Counted from the stretch's first letter, positions 7,583 to 14,564 are shown. The stretch is 44,614 nt of DNA from a virus (IMGVR_UViG_3300049927_000218:1-44614); one strand, 5' to 3'. Translations and numbers: made by a program. The notes: generated from the sequence alone by a model not told the origin.

Positions 7583-8175
7583 AGCCGCATGACACACAGC
7601 ACACGAGCCGCCGGACCCTACGCGATAGCGCTCGCGCCCAGCAGCAATCCTATATTCGCGGCATCCTGGCGGCGAATCACGGGCTGACCGTCACGGATAT
7701 CGCCCGCGTGACCAAGCTGTCGCGCTCAACGCTCACGCGCTTCATGAACGATCCGGAGATCACCACCGTTTTAAGCGGGCCGACGATTGAGGCCATCGCT
7801 CAGGCCTTTTCCAAATCGGCGGGAGCCGGTGGCGGCATGGCTGAGCCCGAAGTTTCACCGCTCCCGCCGCCGACTCCCGGCGAAGATACGGGCCTTGGCC
7901 CCAACCAATATGATTGGCGCATTGGTAAGGTCTTCAATGGGCTGCCTGGCTATCTTCCCGGCGATTTTTTGCGGGTCGAGATGGGCCTTGAACCTCGAAA
8001 CGGCGATGACGTGCTGATTCAGGTCGAGACCCGTGGCGGCGCCACCACTCATCTGCGCCGCTTCCGCCGCAACTTCGCCTTCACCGGCCACGACGCCGAT
8101 CCGCTGTTCGTCGACGGCGAACGCGTGCGGGTCGCCGCCGTGGTTGTCAAAAGCTGGCGGGAGCGCGAAGGCTGA
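7567..8175 (+). CDS. CI-like phage repressor with degenerate S24-like C-terminal domain
   Basis: About 202 residues from the ATG at 7567; a GTG at 7549 is also open, and neither start has a good ribosome site. An N-terminal HTH (LTVTDIARVTKLSRSTLTRF, about residues 40-59) is followed by a proline-rich hinge and a C-terminal domain that aligns in outline with LexA/CI peptidase folds (YLPGDFLRVE, then GDDVLIQVETRGG). The Ser of the usual G-D-S-M motif and the catalytic Lys are not seen, so self-cleavage looks unlikely. Divergence from a Cro-like gene and flanking operators support a lysogeny repressor. Confidence 0.72.
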   Translation: MNATDKPHDTQHTSRRTLRDSARAQQQSYIRGILAANHGLTVTDIARVTKLSRSTLTRFMNDPEITTVLSGPTIEAIAQAFSKSAGAGGGMAEPEVSPLPPPTPGEDTGLGPNQYDWRIGKVFNGLPGYLPGDFLRVEMGLEPRNGDDVLIQVETRGGATTHLRRFRRNFAFTGHDADPLFVDGERVRVAAVVVKSWREREG

Positions 8176-8266
8176 TTTCGTCCATTGCCATAGCGGCAGA
8201 TCGGCCTTAACGTCAGCCCAATGAGCGGAGGACCGGGGAACCGGAGCCGACGGATAGGTGGTGAAA

Positions 8267-8659
8267 ATGAGGTTGGGGCTCGCCTTGGCGCTGGCTTTTA
8301 CCATTGGTGCCGTTACCGCGCCATCCACGGCTCAAACTATTCCGGGCGGACTCACGAACTTCGATGTGATCGATATCCAGTTCGACATTCAAGACACATG
8401 GAGCGCGCTCCATGATTCTAACTCCTATCTCGCTCAATTTTTCAGGGCCAATAATAAGCAGATCACCGGCGACCCCCACGACCTTCTCGTATTCGCCGCT
8501 CTATTTGCCGGCGTGCCGATCGACCAGCAGAAAGAGGTTATGGAGCAGATTATTCCCCTGCCATCGCGCAGATACATCGAGATTTTGGGAAGTGGCTATG
8601 GGCCGAATTTATTTGCCCTGTGTCCGATGGATGCAAGAGGTTTTGTGGACTGCAAATGA
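8267..8659 (+). CDS. small secreted protein, possible lysogenic conversion gene
   Basis: About 130 residues. A clear Sec signal peptide (RLGLALALAFTIGAV) ends in an A-x-A-type site near STAQ, leaving a mature protein of about 107 residues with two cysteines near the C terminus (CPMDARGFVDC) that could form a disulfide. The ATG at 8267 follows AGG at about 8 nt; GTGs at 8258 and 8261 are alternatives. It lies directly downstream of the repressor gene and before the regulatory block, a place where genes expressed in the lysogen are often found. Function unknown; superinfection exclusion or host modification is conceivable. Confidence 0.7.
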   Translation: MRLGLALALAFTIGAVTAPSTAQTIPGGLTNFDVIDIQFDIQDTWSALHDSNSYLAQFFRANNKQITGDPHDLLVFAALFAGVPIDQQKEVMEQIIPLPSRRYIEILGSGYGPNLFALCPMDARGFVDCK

Positions 8660-8682
8660 CCCGCGTGAGCGACAGTATAGAA

Positions 8683-8698
8683 TGTTTCACGTGAAACT
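8683..8698. promoter_or_regulatory. parS-like centromere site
   Basis: TGTTTCACGTGAAACT matches the bacterial chromosomal parS consensus (TGTTTCACGTGAAACA) at 15 of 16 positions, with a perfect 14-bp palindrome GTTTCACGTGAAAC. parS sites are bound by ParB. It lies in the non-coding gap 8660-8769, and a ParB-domain gene lies 2.7 kb downstream at 11416. It may recruit host ParB, the phage ParB-like protein, or both, or act as an operator. Confidence 0.85.
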
Positions 8699-8717
8699 TG
8701 CAACTCAACAGTTGCAA
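8698..8717. repeat. perfect inverted repeat next to parS
   Basis: TTGCAACT (8698-8705) and AGTTGCAA (8710-8717) are exact reverse complements around CAAC. The outward flanks GAAA and TTTC extend the symmetry with small offsets. The half-site TGCAAC is the same as in the immunity switch repeats, so this is a probable regulator-binding site of the same family. Confidence 0.7.
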
Positions 8718-8729
8718 ACTTTCGACTGA
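8711..8729 (+). promoter_or_regulatory. second copy of the operator-like sequence
   Basis: GTTGCAAACTTTCGACTGA matches 7469-7487 at 17 of 19 positions. It lies upstream of the rightward operon that begins at 8770 and just after the parS-like site. The likely reading is that the repressor or Cro-like protein controls both operons through this shared sequence. A promoter must lie near here, but no convincing -35/-10 pair is visible. Confidence 0.7.
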
Positions 8730-8769
8730 TGTGACACGGTATCACCCGAATCATCCCCGGGGGCCGCCC

Positions 8770-8967
8770 ATGTCGGAAGCCAAGTTTCCCTACAACCTGT
8801 TCCTGCGATTTTTCGCGGCGCGCTACGTGACACTCAAGGTGCACAAAGCTTGCCTGCCTCATCTCGGCAAGATCGGAAAGGTCCTCATCGCCCAAGGGGC
8901 CGGGAGGCCGGATGGCATCTTCATCCCGAAATTCCGGATCGATCCGCGGGGGTCACCCCCATCATGA
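8770..8967 (+). CDS. small unknown protein, first gene of the rightward operon
   Basis: A 65-residue basic protein starting MSEAKFPYNLFLRFF. A longer frame begins at 8698 but would run through the operator-like sequence, so the ATG at 8770 is preferred. Its stop overlaps the next start as ATGA. No family recognised. Confidence 0.6.
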   Translation: MSEAKFPYNLFLRFFAARYVTLKVHKACLPHLGKIGKVLIAQGAGRPDGIFIPKFRIDPRGSPPS

Positions 8968-9401
8968 GCGTCGCTCTCGCCGTTCCAGCCGAAGCCCTGG
9001 GCGCCATTGGCAAGCCTTCCCTAACGCCGTCGCCCTTGCGGTCCCCGTGTGTCGCGAGTCCGCCCGTCGGCCACTTTTGCGATTATGGTTGTCAGTTCGC
9101 CGAAGGCGAGCTCTATTTCCCGTTCGCTCTGTGGTGCATCGTCCCGGGCCGTGTAGGCGATGAACTGAGCCCGGAAGCGCGCCAGGAGCGCCGCTTCTAC
9201 TTCGCCAATCGTATCGGCGGCGGTCTTCGGGTCTTTCCGAACGAGGGCGGTGGCGAATTCATGCACCATCCATTCGACGCCCCAGCGGAAGTGTTTAAGG
9301 ATCATTTCGGGATCGGGATCGAGGTGGCGCGGTGGCTGACGTCTTGTCATGAAGCCCAGCCTGCCGCGGGCGCCGATTCGCCGCAAGGAGGGGCGCCATG
9401 A
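8964..9401 (+). CDS. unknown protein (strand uncertain)
   Basis: A 145-residue frame with ATGA overlaps at both ends, which is the main reason to accept it. It contains a cysteine pair CDYGC and aromatic stretches. The minus strand of the same DNA has an equally protein-like helical frame (9021-9350, starting MTRRQPPRHL), sharing codon boundaries. I favour the plus strand because of the operon chain, but either could be real. Confidence 0.5.
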   Translation: MSVALAVPAEALGAIGKPSLTPSPLRSPCVASPPVGHFCDYGCQFAEGELYFPFALWCIVPGRVGDELSPEARQERRFYFANRIGGGLRVFPNEGGGEFMHHPFDAPAEVFKDHFGIGIEVARWLTSCHEAQPAAGADSPQGGAP

Positions 9402-9736
9402 GCGTCCCCTTCCTGCCCATCACCAAAGCCCAGGCCGTCGCCGCCCGCGACCATCTGCGCAGCGCCAGCCAGCACTTCATGGCCTTCTATTATGGCGCCG
9501 TCTGCAACGACGCCCTCGCCCACCAGGGGCTCACGGCCCTGGCCCAAGCCGTCTCGGCGCTGGGCTATGACATGGTTCCCCGCGCACAACCCACCGAGGA
9601 GCCGGGCTACCACCGGTCCGGATACGTGGCCCCCGAAGATTGGAGCGAACCCGAACCCCCGGCCGTGACCGAAGCGGCAGGCTTCGACGGCCGCGCCCGC
9701 CCCGGCGATCGCGGCGGCTTCGTGATCGGCCACTGA
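9398..9736 (+). CDS. unknown phage protein
   Basis: A 112-residue protein with a helical N-terminal domain (about 1-60) and a flexible acidic, Pro/Gly-rich tail. AAGGAGG lies 6 nt before the ATG. No function recognised. Confidence 0.72.
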   Translation: MSVPFLPITKAQAVAARDHLRSASQHFMAFYYGAVCNDALAHQGLTALAQAVSALGYDMVPRAQPTEEPGYHRSGYVAPEDWSEPEPPAVTEAAGFDGRARPGDRGGFVIGH

Positions 9737-9737
9737 C

Positions 9738-9890
9738 ATGGACACCCTCCTCGCCGCCCACCCCCTCCTCGCAGCACTTGCAGGCTTCATAGGCGTCGCA
9801 CTTCTGGCCCTCCTGCTGGGCGGCCTCGCCCTCCTCTCGCGCTCACGCCCCGACGACGATTTCGACGGAGGCTTTGACCATGACGCCTGA
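9738..9890 (+). CDS. small single-span membrane protein
   Basis: A 50-residue gene. Residues 4-33 are almost all Leu/Ala/Gly/Val, one transmembrane helix (ALAGFIGVALLALLLGGLAL), followed by a short Arg stop-transfer sequence and an acidic tail. It begins 1 nt after the preceding stop and overlaps the next gene by 11 nt. Function unknown. Confidence 0.62.
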   Translation: MDTLLAAHPLLAALAGFIGVALLALLLGGLALLSRSRPDDDFDGGFDHDA

Positions 9891-10077
9891 TCTAGCCCAC
9901 CTCCTCCAGGCCCTCGCCCGCAACCGTAGCCGCTCCGAAGCGTTGGAGCGCCGGGCCTTCATGATCGAATCTCTCACTCTTCCCGCCGGATCTTCCCCAG
10001 CCACCCAGCCCGAGCCCGGCGGCCCCGTGTGTTGCGTACCGCGTTCCTTTTTCGCTTGCGATTCTTCCTCCCCATGA
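9880..10077 (+). CDS. small unknown protein
   Basis: A 65-residue protein from the ATG at 9880, preceded by GGAGG at 8 nt. The N-terminal 30 residues are a charged helix; the C-terminal half is Pro/Ser-rich with three cysteines. No family recognised. It overlaps the membrane-protein gene before it. Confidence 0.58.
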   Translation: MTPDLAHLLQALARNRSRSEALERRAFMIESLTLPAGSSPATQPEPGGPVCCVPRSFFACDSSSP

Positions 10078-10133
10078 ACCTGTCCCCCGGAAGCCTCACG
10101 GCCCTGGGGGACCTTTTCCGAAAGGATGCCCCC

Positions 10134-10445
10134 ATGCGCCAATCAACCTCGCGACTCAGAAAAACCCTGGCCGACGCCGAAGCCGCCGACGACGCCCAGG
10201 CCGCCAAACTCCAGGGCCTCATGTCGTTCCTCGACAAGGCCGAGCGCGGCCGCATCGAGCGCGACAACGCCCTCAAGGCCGCGATCGACGAGGACCAAGC
10301 GCAGTTCATGGCCGAGCTCAAGGTCATGGAAATGGAGCTCGCCGCCTTGATCGCCGAGCTTCGGGGCCAGCCCGTCCATATCGAGGGCGAGAGCGCCGAC
10401 CGCACGCTCAAGGCGCTGCCCGGCGGCAAGCGCGACAGCCAATGA
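10134..10445 (+). CDS. coiled-coil protein of unknown function
   Basis: A 103-residue, mostly helical protein with long heptad-like stretches (AELKVMEMELAALIAELRG). The start at 10134 has AAGGA at 7 nt; an in-frame ATG at 10074 overlaps the preceding stop as ATGA and would add 20 residues. Its stop overlaps the next start. Confidence 0.65.
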   Translation: MRQSTSRLRKTLADAEAADDAQAAKLQGLMSFLDKAERGRIERDNALKAAIDEDQAQFMAELKVMEMELAALIAELRGQPVHIEGESADRTLKALPGGKRDSQ

Positions 10446-10648
10446 CGCCATTCCTGCGCCCCCCATCCAGCCGGACTCTGGACCGGCTCCGGGCCCATGG
10501 CCTCACGAAGGTCATGGGCGGCTGGGCCTCGCTGGATCCCGCCTCGGACCCCCGCGATCTCGACAACCACCGGACGGTCGCGGCCCTGGTCGCCCGCGGC
10601 CTGGCCACGATCGATGCCGAAGGCCGTGAGGCGAGGGCCAGCCCATGA
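10442..10648 (+). CDS. small unknown protein
   Basis: A 68-residue basic protein, coupled by ATGA overlaps to both neighbours. The segment DLDNHRTVAALVARGLATID could be part of a small winged helix. No family recognised. Confidence 0.62.
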   Translation: MTPFLRPPSSRTLDRLRAHGLTKVMGGWASLDPASDPRDLDNHRTVAALVARGLATIDAEGREARASP

Positions 10649-11244
10649 CAACGATCGTCCGCACCTATTCCGGCGCCGCCGTCGATCTCCTCAAACCCGA
10701 TGCGGCGGCCATCGATATGGGCGACATCGCCCATCACCTGTCGATCATCAATCGCTTCGCCGGCGCCTCGGAATTTCCCATTCCCGTGGCCCAGCATTCG
10801 CTCCACGTCGAACGCATTCTGGGCCAGAGGGGCGCGACGGCAGCGCGGCGCTTGCTGGGACTGCTGCACGATGGCCATCAATATATCCTAGGCGAGATCA
10901 TCACGCCCGCCGCCCAGGCCATTAAGATCATGGCGCCGGTTTCCGAATTCGATCGGATTGATTTCATCAAGGGCCTGGTCAATACCGCCCTTTTCGGCAA
11001 ACTCGCCATTTGCGGCATCACCGCGGCCGACTGGGAAATGGTTCGCCTGGCCGACGCGATCGCCTTCGCCACCGAATGGCGCTTCGCCATGAAGGGGCCC
11101 TGCCCCATCGCCGTTCAACCGGCCAGCTTCGAAGTGCGCGAAATGCACTGGACCATCGCCAAGCAAAAATTCCTTGAGAAATTCGATGCTCTCGCCATCC
11201 TCTGCGGCCTCCCGGCCCGCCAGAGCCGCGGAGCCCCAGCATGA
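10645..11244 (+). CDS. HD-domain phosphohydrolase, YfbR-like
   Basis: A 199-residue protein with the HD-hydrolase layout: IAHHLS (H30/31), VAQHS (H51), then LLHDG (H75, D76) followed by a helix like the usual Y-L-G-D/E-I. YfbR-type enzymes remove phosphate from deoxynucleoside 5'-monophosphates. In a phage this could adjust nucleotide pools or deplete them for the host. The fourth metal ligand is not certain by eye, so activity is inferred. Confidence 0.78.
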   Translation: MTTIVRTYSGAAVDLLKPDAAAIDMGDIAHHLSIINRFAGASEFPIPVAQHSLHVERILGQRGATAARRLLGLLHDGHQYILGEIITPAAQAIKIMAPVSEFDRIDFIKGLVNTALFGKLAICGITAADWEMVRLADAIAFATEWRFAMKGPCPIAVQPASFEVREMHWTIAKQKFLEKFDALAILCGLPARQSRGAPA

Positions 11245-11411
11245 TCCCCATGCGCCCCGAAAAACGCCAGAAGATCGAGGCCCTGATGCAGGAGCTCATC
11301 CAGCTCTGCCGCGACGCCGTCGCGGCCGACCGGCTCGAGGCGTCGCTGGCCCGCCCGGCGCTGCTGCCCTTTTCGCCGCCCGTCACCATGAAGACTATCA
11401 TCGAGGATTGA
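11241..11411 (+). CDS. small unknown protein
   Basis: A 56-residue protein starting MIPMRPEKRQKIEALMQELI, with an N-terminal charged helix and a Pro-containing C terminus. Its ATG overlaps the HD gene stop as ATGA. It lies immediately before the ParB-domain gene and is probably cotranscribed. No family recognised. Confidence 0.62.
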   Translation: MIPMRPEKRQKIEALMQELIQLCRDAVAADRLEASLARPALLPFSPPVTMKTIIED

Positions 11412-11415
11412 ACCC

Positions 11416-13272
11416 ATGCGCCTTGCCACCGTCACGCTCTCCCAGCTCCGCTACAACCCCCTGATCAACGCCAGGGGCTCGACCGAAACCGAGATCGGCG
11501 AGTTGAAGGCGACGATCAAGGCCAAGGGCCTGGGCCAGCCGCTCCTGCTCCGCCAGGCCGCCGACGGTCTCTTCGAGCCCGTCGAGGGCGGAAGACGTTA
11601 CCGGGCCCTGACCGAACTGGCAGCCGAGGGCGCCCTGCCGCCCGATCACCCGATCCCGGCCCTGATCCGCGAGCTCTCCGACGCCGAGGCGCTCGAGCTG
11701 TCCCTCGCCACCGCCGTCACCCGCCTGCCCCTCAACGCGGCGGATGAGGCCGTGAGTTTCGCAACCCTGGTCGAGGCCGGAACCGACGCCACGGAGATCG
11801 CCGCGCACTTTGGCGTGCCGGTGAGGCGCGTCTGGCAGCGCCTGGCCATCGCCAACCTGCCGAAGAAGATTGTCGCGGCGCTGCGCCAAGGCCGGATCGG
11901 CGTCGAAATCGCCGAGGCCTTCACCCTGGGCACCGATGCCAAGCAGGTGGGGAAGCTCTTCGACGATGTGATGAAGAGCGGAGACCTCGACAACGCCCGG
12001 TTCATCCGCTCGCAACTGGTTCAGAAGCGCGTGCCGCTCGGCGCGCGCGAGGGAAAGTTCGTGGGGGTCGACGCCTACCAGGCGGCGGGAGGCGTCATCG
12101 ACGAGGACCTGTTCTCGTTGGATCGCTGGTTCGCCGACGGCAAGCTGCTCAACAAGCTCTTCGATGCTAAGCTAAAATCCGAGGAGAAGCGGCTGGCTGA
12201 CGAAGGCTGGAGCTTCGTGATCGTCGACACGGAAACTTATTCCTCGAAATATTTCGGCTGGCCCGGTCTCAAGCCCGAAGCCCAGCCCAATCTGACGAAG
12301 GAGCAGAAGGCCCGCCGCATCGAACTCGCCACCGAGATCAAGAAACTGCGCAAAGCTCTGGATGGCGACGACGAGGACGGCCAGATCTCCGATGCCCTCA
12401 CCGCGGCTGAAGAGGAGCACGACGCGCTCATCGCCGGCACCTTCACTGAAGCCCAGAAGAAGAAGGCGGGGGTGGTGATCAACTTCAGTGGTGACGAAGT
12501 CAAAATCCGCCTCGGCGTAATGCGACCCGCCGCCGCGAAGAAGGAGCAGGCCACCAAGAAGTCCAAGCAAACTAAAAATTTGTCATCCCCGGGCTTGTCC
12601 CGGGGACCCATCGACGAGCCCGAGGCCGATTTCAGCCAGGCCAACACCGTCGAGATGGCCAGCGCCATGACGCAGGCGATGCAAGCCAAGATCGCCGAGA
12701 CGCCGGCGCTCGCCGCCCGCGCCCTCTGCGCCGCGCTTCTCCATCTCAGCGACGGCACGAATGCGTCGCCCTTCGAGATCGAGCCGGGCCACATCACCGG
12801 CGGCCCCCTCCAGAAAGCCCTAGCCACGGCCCGCAAGCCCTTCAGCGATAAGCAGGGCTTGCTCGAGCTCGGCGACGTCTTCGCCAGGCTCGAGTCCTCG
12901 GACGCCACCACGCTTGCCAGCCTTCAGGCCCTGGCCCTCGGCGCGCTGTTCAGTTGCGGGGGCGCCATCGACGAGGAGCTCCGCCCATTGATCGACGCCT
13001 TCGATCCACATATCACCCTCTGGCAGCCCGGCGAGGAATTCTTCCGCCGCCTGCCCAAGGAGGCCCTCGCCCAGGCACTCGGCGAAGCGGCGATCGCCGG
13101 CGTCACACCCTCGAAGAAGAAGGCCGAGTTGGTGGCGATGTGCCTCAAGAGCCTTGTCCCCCTCGCCTGGCTGCCCAAGCCGCTCCGCGCCCCCAGCTAC
13201 AAGGGTCCCGGCTCTAACACATGGAGCGATGCCCACGCCGCGAACCTCGCCGACCAGATCGCGGCGGAGTGA
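11416..13272 (+). CDS. ParB/RepB/Spo0J-domain protein, large form
   Basis: A 618-residue protein. The N-terminal ParB domain carries GGRRYRAL (58-65), the counterpart of the GERRxRA CTP-binding motif. The second box (LATAVTRLPLNAADEA, about 97-112) lacks the usual E-N-x2-R residues, so CTP switching may be altered. An HTH follows at about 122-143 (TEIAAHFGVPVRRVWQRL). Beyond 200 come a charged coiled-coil (about 290-360), a Lys-rich linker, and an unrecognised C-terminal domain. True ParB proteins are near 300 residues; large plasmid and phage forms like this are less understood. No ParA gene is seen. Possible roles are centromere binding at the parS-like site, transcription control, or interference with host segregation. 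Confidence 0.82.
   Translation: MRLATVTLSQLRYNPLINARGSTETEIGELKATIKAKGLGQPLLLRQAADGLFEPVEGGRRYRALTELAAEGALPPDHPIPALIRELSDAEALELSLATAVTRLPLNAADEAVSFATLVEAGTDATEIAAHFGVPVRRVWQRLAIANLPKKIVAALRQGRIGVEIAEAFTLGTDAKQVGKLFDDVMKSGDLDNARFIRSQLVQKRVPLGAREGKFVGVDAYQAAGGVIDEDLFSLDRWFADGKLLNKLFDAKLKSEEKRLADEGWSFVIVDTETYSSKYFGWPGLKPEAQPNLTKEQKARRIELATEIKKLRKALDGDDEDGQISDALTAAEEEHDALIAGTFTEAQKKKAGVVINFSGDEVKIRLGVMRPAAAKKEQATKKSKQTKNLSSPGLSRGPIDEPEADFSQANTVEMASAMTQAMQAKIAETPALAARALCAALLHLSDGTNASPFEIEPGHITGGPLQKALATARKPFSDKQGLLELGDVFARLESSDATTLASLQALALGALFSCGGAIDEELRPLIDAFDPHITLWQPGEEFFRRLPKEALAQALGEAAIAGVTPSKKKAELVAMCLKSLVPLAWLPKPLRAPSYKGPGSNTWSDAHAANLADQIAAE
12581..12611. repeat. palindromic interspersed repeat inserted in frame in the parB-like gene
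   Basis: TCCCCGGG (12586-12593) and CCCGGGGA (12599-12606) are exact inverted arms around CTTGT, within a segment like the short GC palindromes scattered in alphaproteobacterial genomes. It is translated as SSPGLSRGP at about residues 391-399, in the linker before the C-terminal domain. The identification with a host repeat family is from memory. Confidence 0.65.
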
Positions 13273-13310
13273 GACTCTTGACGAACGCCGCAAATCGGTT
13301 CAGCCTCACG

Positions 13311-13456
13311 GGTGGAGTTAGAACCTCCGTCCGTGGCGGTGCCCACCGGCCTAACAGGCATGGGATTTCCGCTTTAGTCCAGGGTCCACGCGTGCATGTC
13401 CAAGGCGAAAGCCCAAAGACGCGCGGACACGACCTCGGCCGTGGTTCTAACCCTGG
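13311..13456 (+). ncRNA. candidate c4-type antisense RNA upstream of the antirepressor
   Basis: The 245-bp gap 13273-13517 is highly structured. The loop TTAGAAC (13318-13324) sits on a GGAG/CTCC stem and is complementary to GGTTCTAA at 13443-13450, upstream of the antirepressor start. A second TTAGAACCT copy lies at 13470-13478. Other stems are CGGTG/CACCG (13337-13348), GGTC/GACC (13383-13386 with 13431-13434) enclosing TGTCC/GGACA (13397-13401 with 13425-13429), and GGC-GAAA-GCC with a GNRA loop. In phages P1 and P7 c4 RNA is made ahead of ant and pairs with its leader to block translation. Layout and sequence style match; assignment is by eye. Confidence 0.65.
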
Positions 13457-13517
13457 GCGCTTGCGGCATTTAGAACCTGCCTCCCGCGCTCACAACCGGA
13501 GCCCGAGGAGCGCCCTG

Positions 13518-14564
13518 ATGGCCACAGCCCCCGCACGTCCAAGCCTTTTACTTATTCAATGCTACATCAATGACGCCGATGCGATCATCACCGCGGCAGG
13601 CATCGTTAATCTTTCGACGGAACATCCCCAGCAGCGCCGCGCCGTGCTCGAGGGCCTTCTAAATATCGCCACATCGATGCTGGCCGAAGCCAACAAGCGC
13701 ATCGACGAACTTGAGCGGCCCCCCCCTCTATCATGGCGAAGCCGAATGAACGCGACCTCGATCAATTGCTATGCTTTCGACGATCATCTGGTACGCGTCA
13801 TCATGATCGACGGCAGCCCGTGGTTCGTCACCATGGACATTTGCCACATTCTTGGAATCAAAAATTGGCGCGACGCAGTCGAAAAGCTTGATGACGATGA
13901 AAAGGGTGTCGCTTCAACCGACACCCTTGGCGGCAAACAGGAGGTTTTGATCGTCTCCGAGAGCGGTCTATACACGATCATCCTGCGTTCCCGCGCCGCA
14001 ACCACGCCCGGAAGCCCCGCCCATCGCTTCCGCAAGTGGGTGACCGCCGAAATCCTGCCGCAAATCCGCGACACCGGCACCTATTCCGCCCCCAACACGC
14101 TGGCCGATGAGGCGCCCGACCCGGACGAGGAGGCGCTCATCCCCTCCGGCACCCTCAGATGGGCGGCCGAGCTCGCCATGATCCGAGAATGCCGCAGAAT
14201 ATACGGCATCCCGTCATGCCGCGCCCTATGGCCGCAGATCGGCCTTCCCACCGTTCCCGAAATGGCGCCGCGCCTTATCGAGATTTTCGCCGGCGGCGCG
14301 AATGAAGGCAGCACGTCCCTGTTTATTCAGGATTGCTGCATCGAGTTGCCCGGCCATGACACGAGCTTCCTGTCTCTGTGGCAGTCCTATTGCAAATGGT
14401 GCGAGGCGCAAATGCAGGCGCCCGAATCGGTCAACGCCCCCGGCCGCAGCCTTTGCGCGCGCTACGCCAAGAGAAGGAAGCGGGGGCCGAACGGCGGGCG
14501 GTACTACTGCTATATGGGCGTGGCGCTGAAGGACGAAGGGGCTGCGGAGAAAAGCAAGGCATGA
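13518..14564 (+). CDS. BRO-N domain antirepressor
   Basis: A 348-residue protein. The start at 13518 has GAGGAG at 7 nt; the frame is open further upstream but crosses the structured RNA region. A helical N-terminal extension (1-75) precedes a BRO-N domain (about 80-185) with the typical SPWFVTMDICHILGI and SGLYTIILRSR segments and the closing HRFRKWVTAEILPQIR. The C-terminal half is unrecognised. BRO/Ant proteins bind and inactivate phage repressors. With a repressor that seems unable to self-cleave, this is the likely induction factor. Confidence 0.82.
   Translation: MATAPARPSLLLIQCYINDADAIITAAGIVNLSTEHPQQRRAVLEGLLNIATSMLAEANKRIDELERPPPLSWRSRMNATSINCYAFDDHLVRVIMIDGSPWFVTMDICHILGIKNWRDAVEKLDDDEKGVASTDTLGGKQEVLIVSESGLYTIILRSRAATTPGSPAHRFRKWVTAEILPQIRDTGTYSAPNTLADEAPDPDEEALIPSGTLRWAAELAMIRECRRIYGIPSCRALWPQIGLPTVPEMAPRLIEIFAGGANEGSTSLFIQDCCIELPGHDTSFLSLWQSYCKWCEAQMQAPESVNAPGRSLCARYAKRRKRGPNGGRYYCYMGVALKDEGAAEKSKA

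Noticed and set aside
10645-11244. Reading the HD-domain protein as a CRISPR Cas3 or toxin component
   Set aside because: Its motifs and size fit a YfbR-like nucleotide phosphohydrolase, and no Cas or toxin-antitoxin partners are nearby.
13221-13517. Upstream extension of the antirepressor frame to 13221
   Set aside because: The frame is open but overlaps the ParB-like gene and the structured RNA region, reads as low-complexity basic residues, and a good ribosome site precedes the ATG at 13518.
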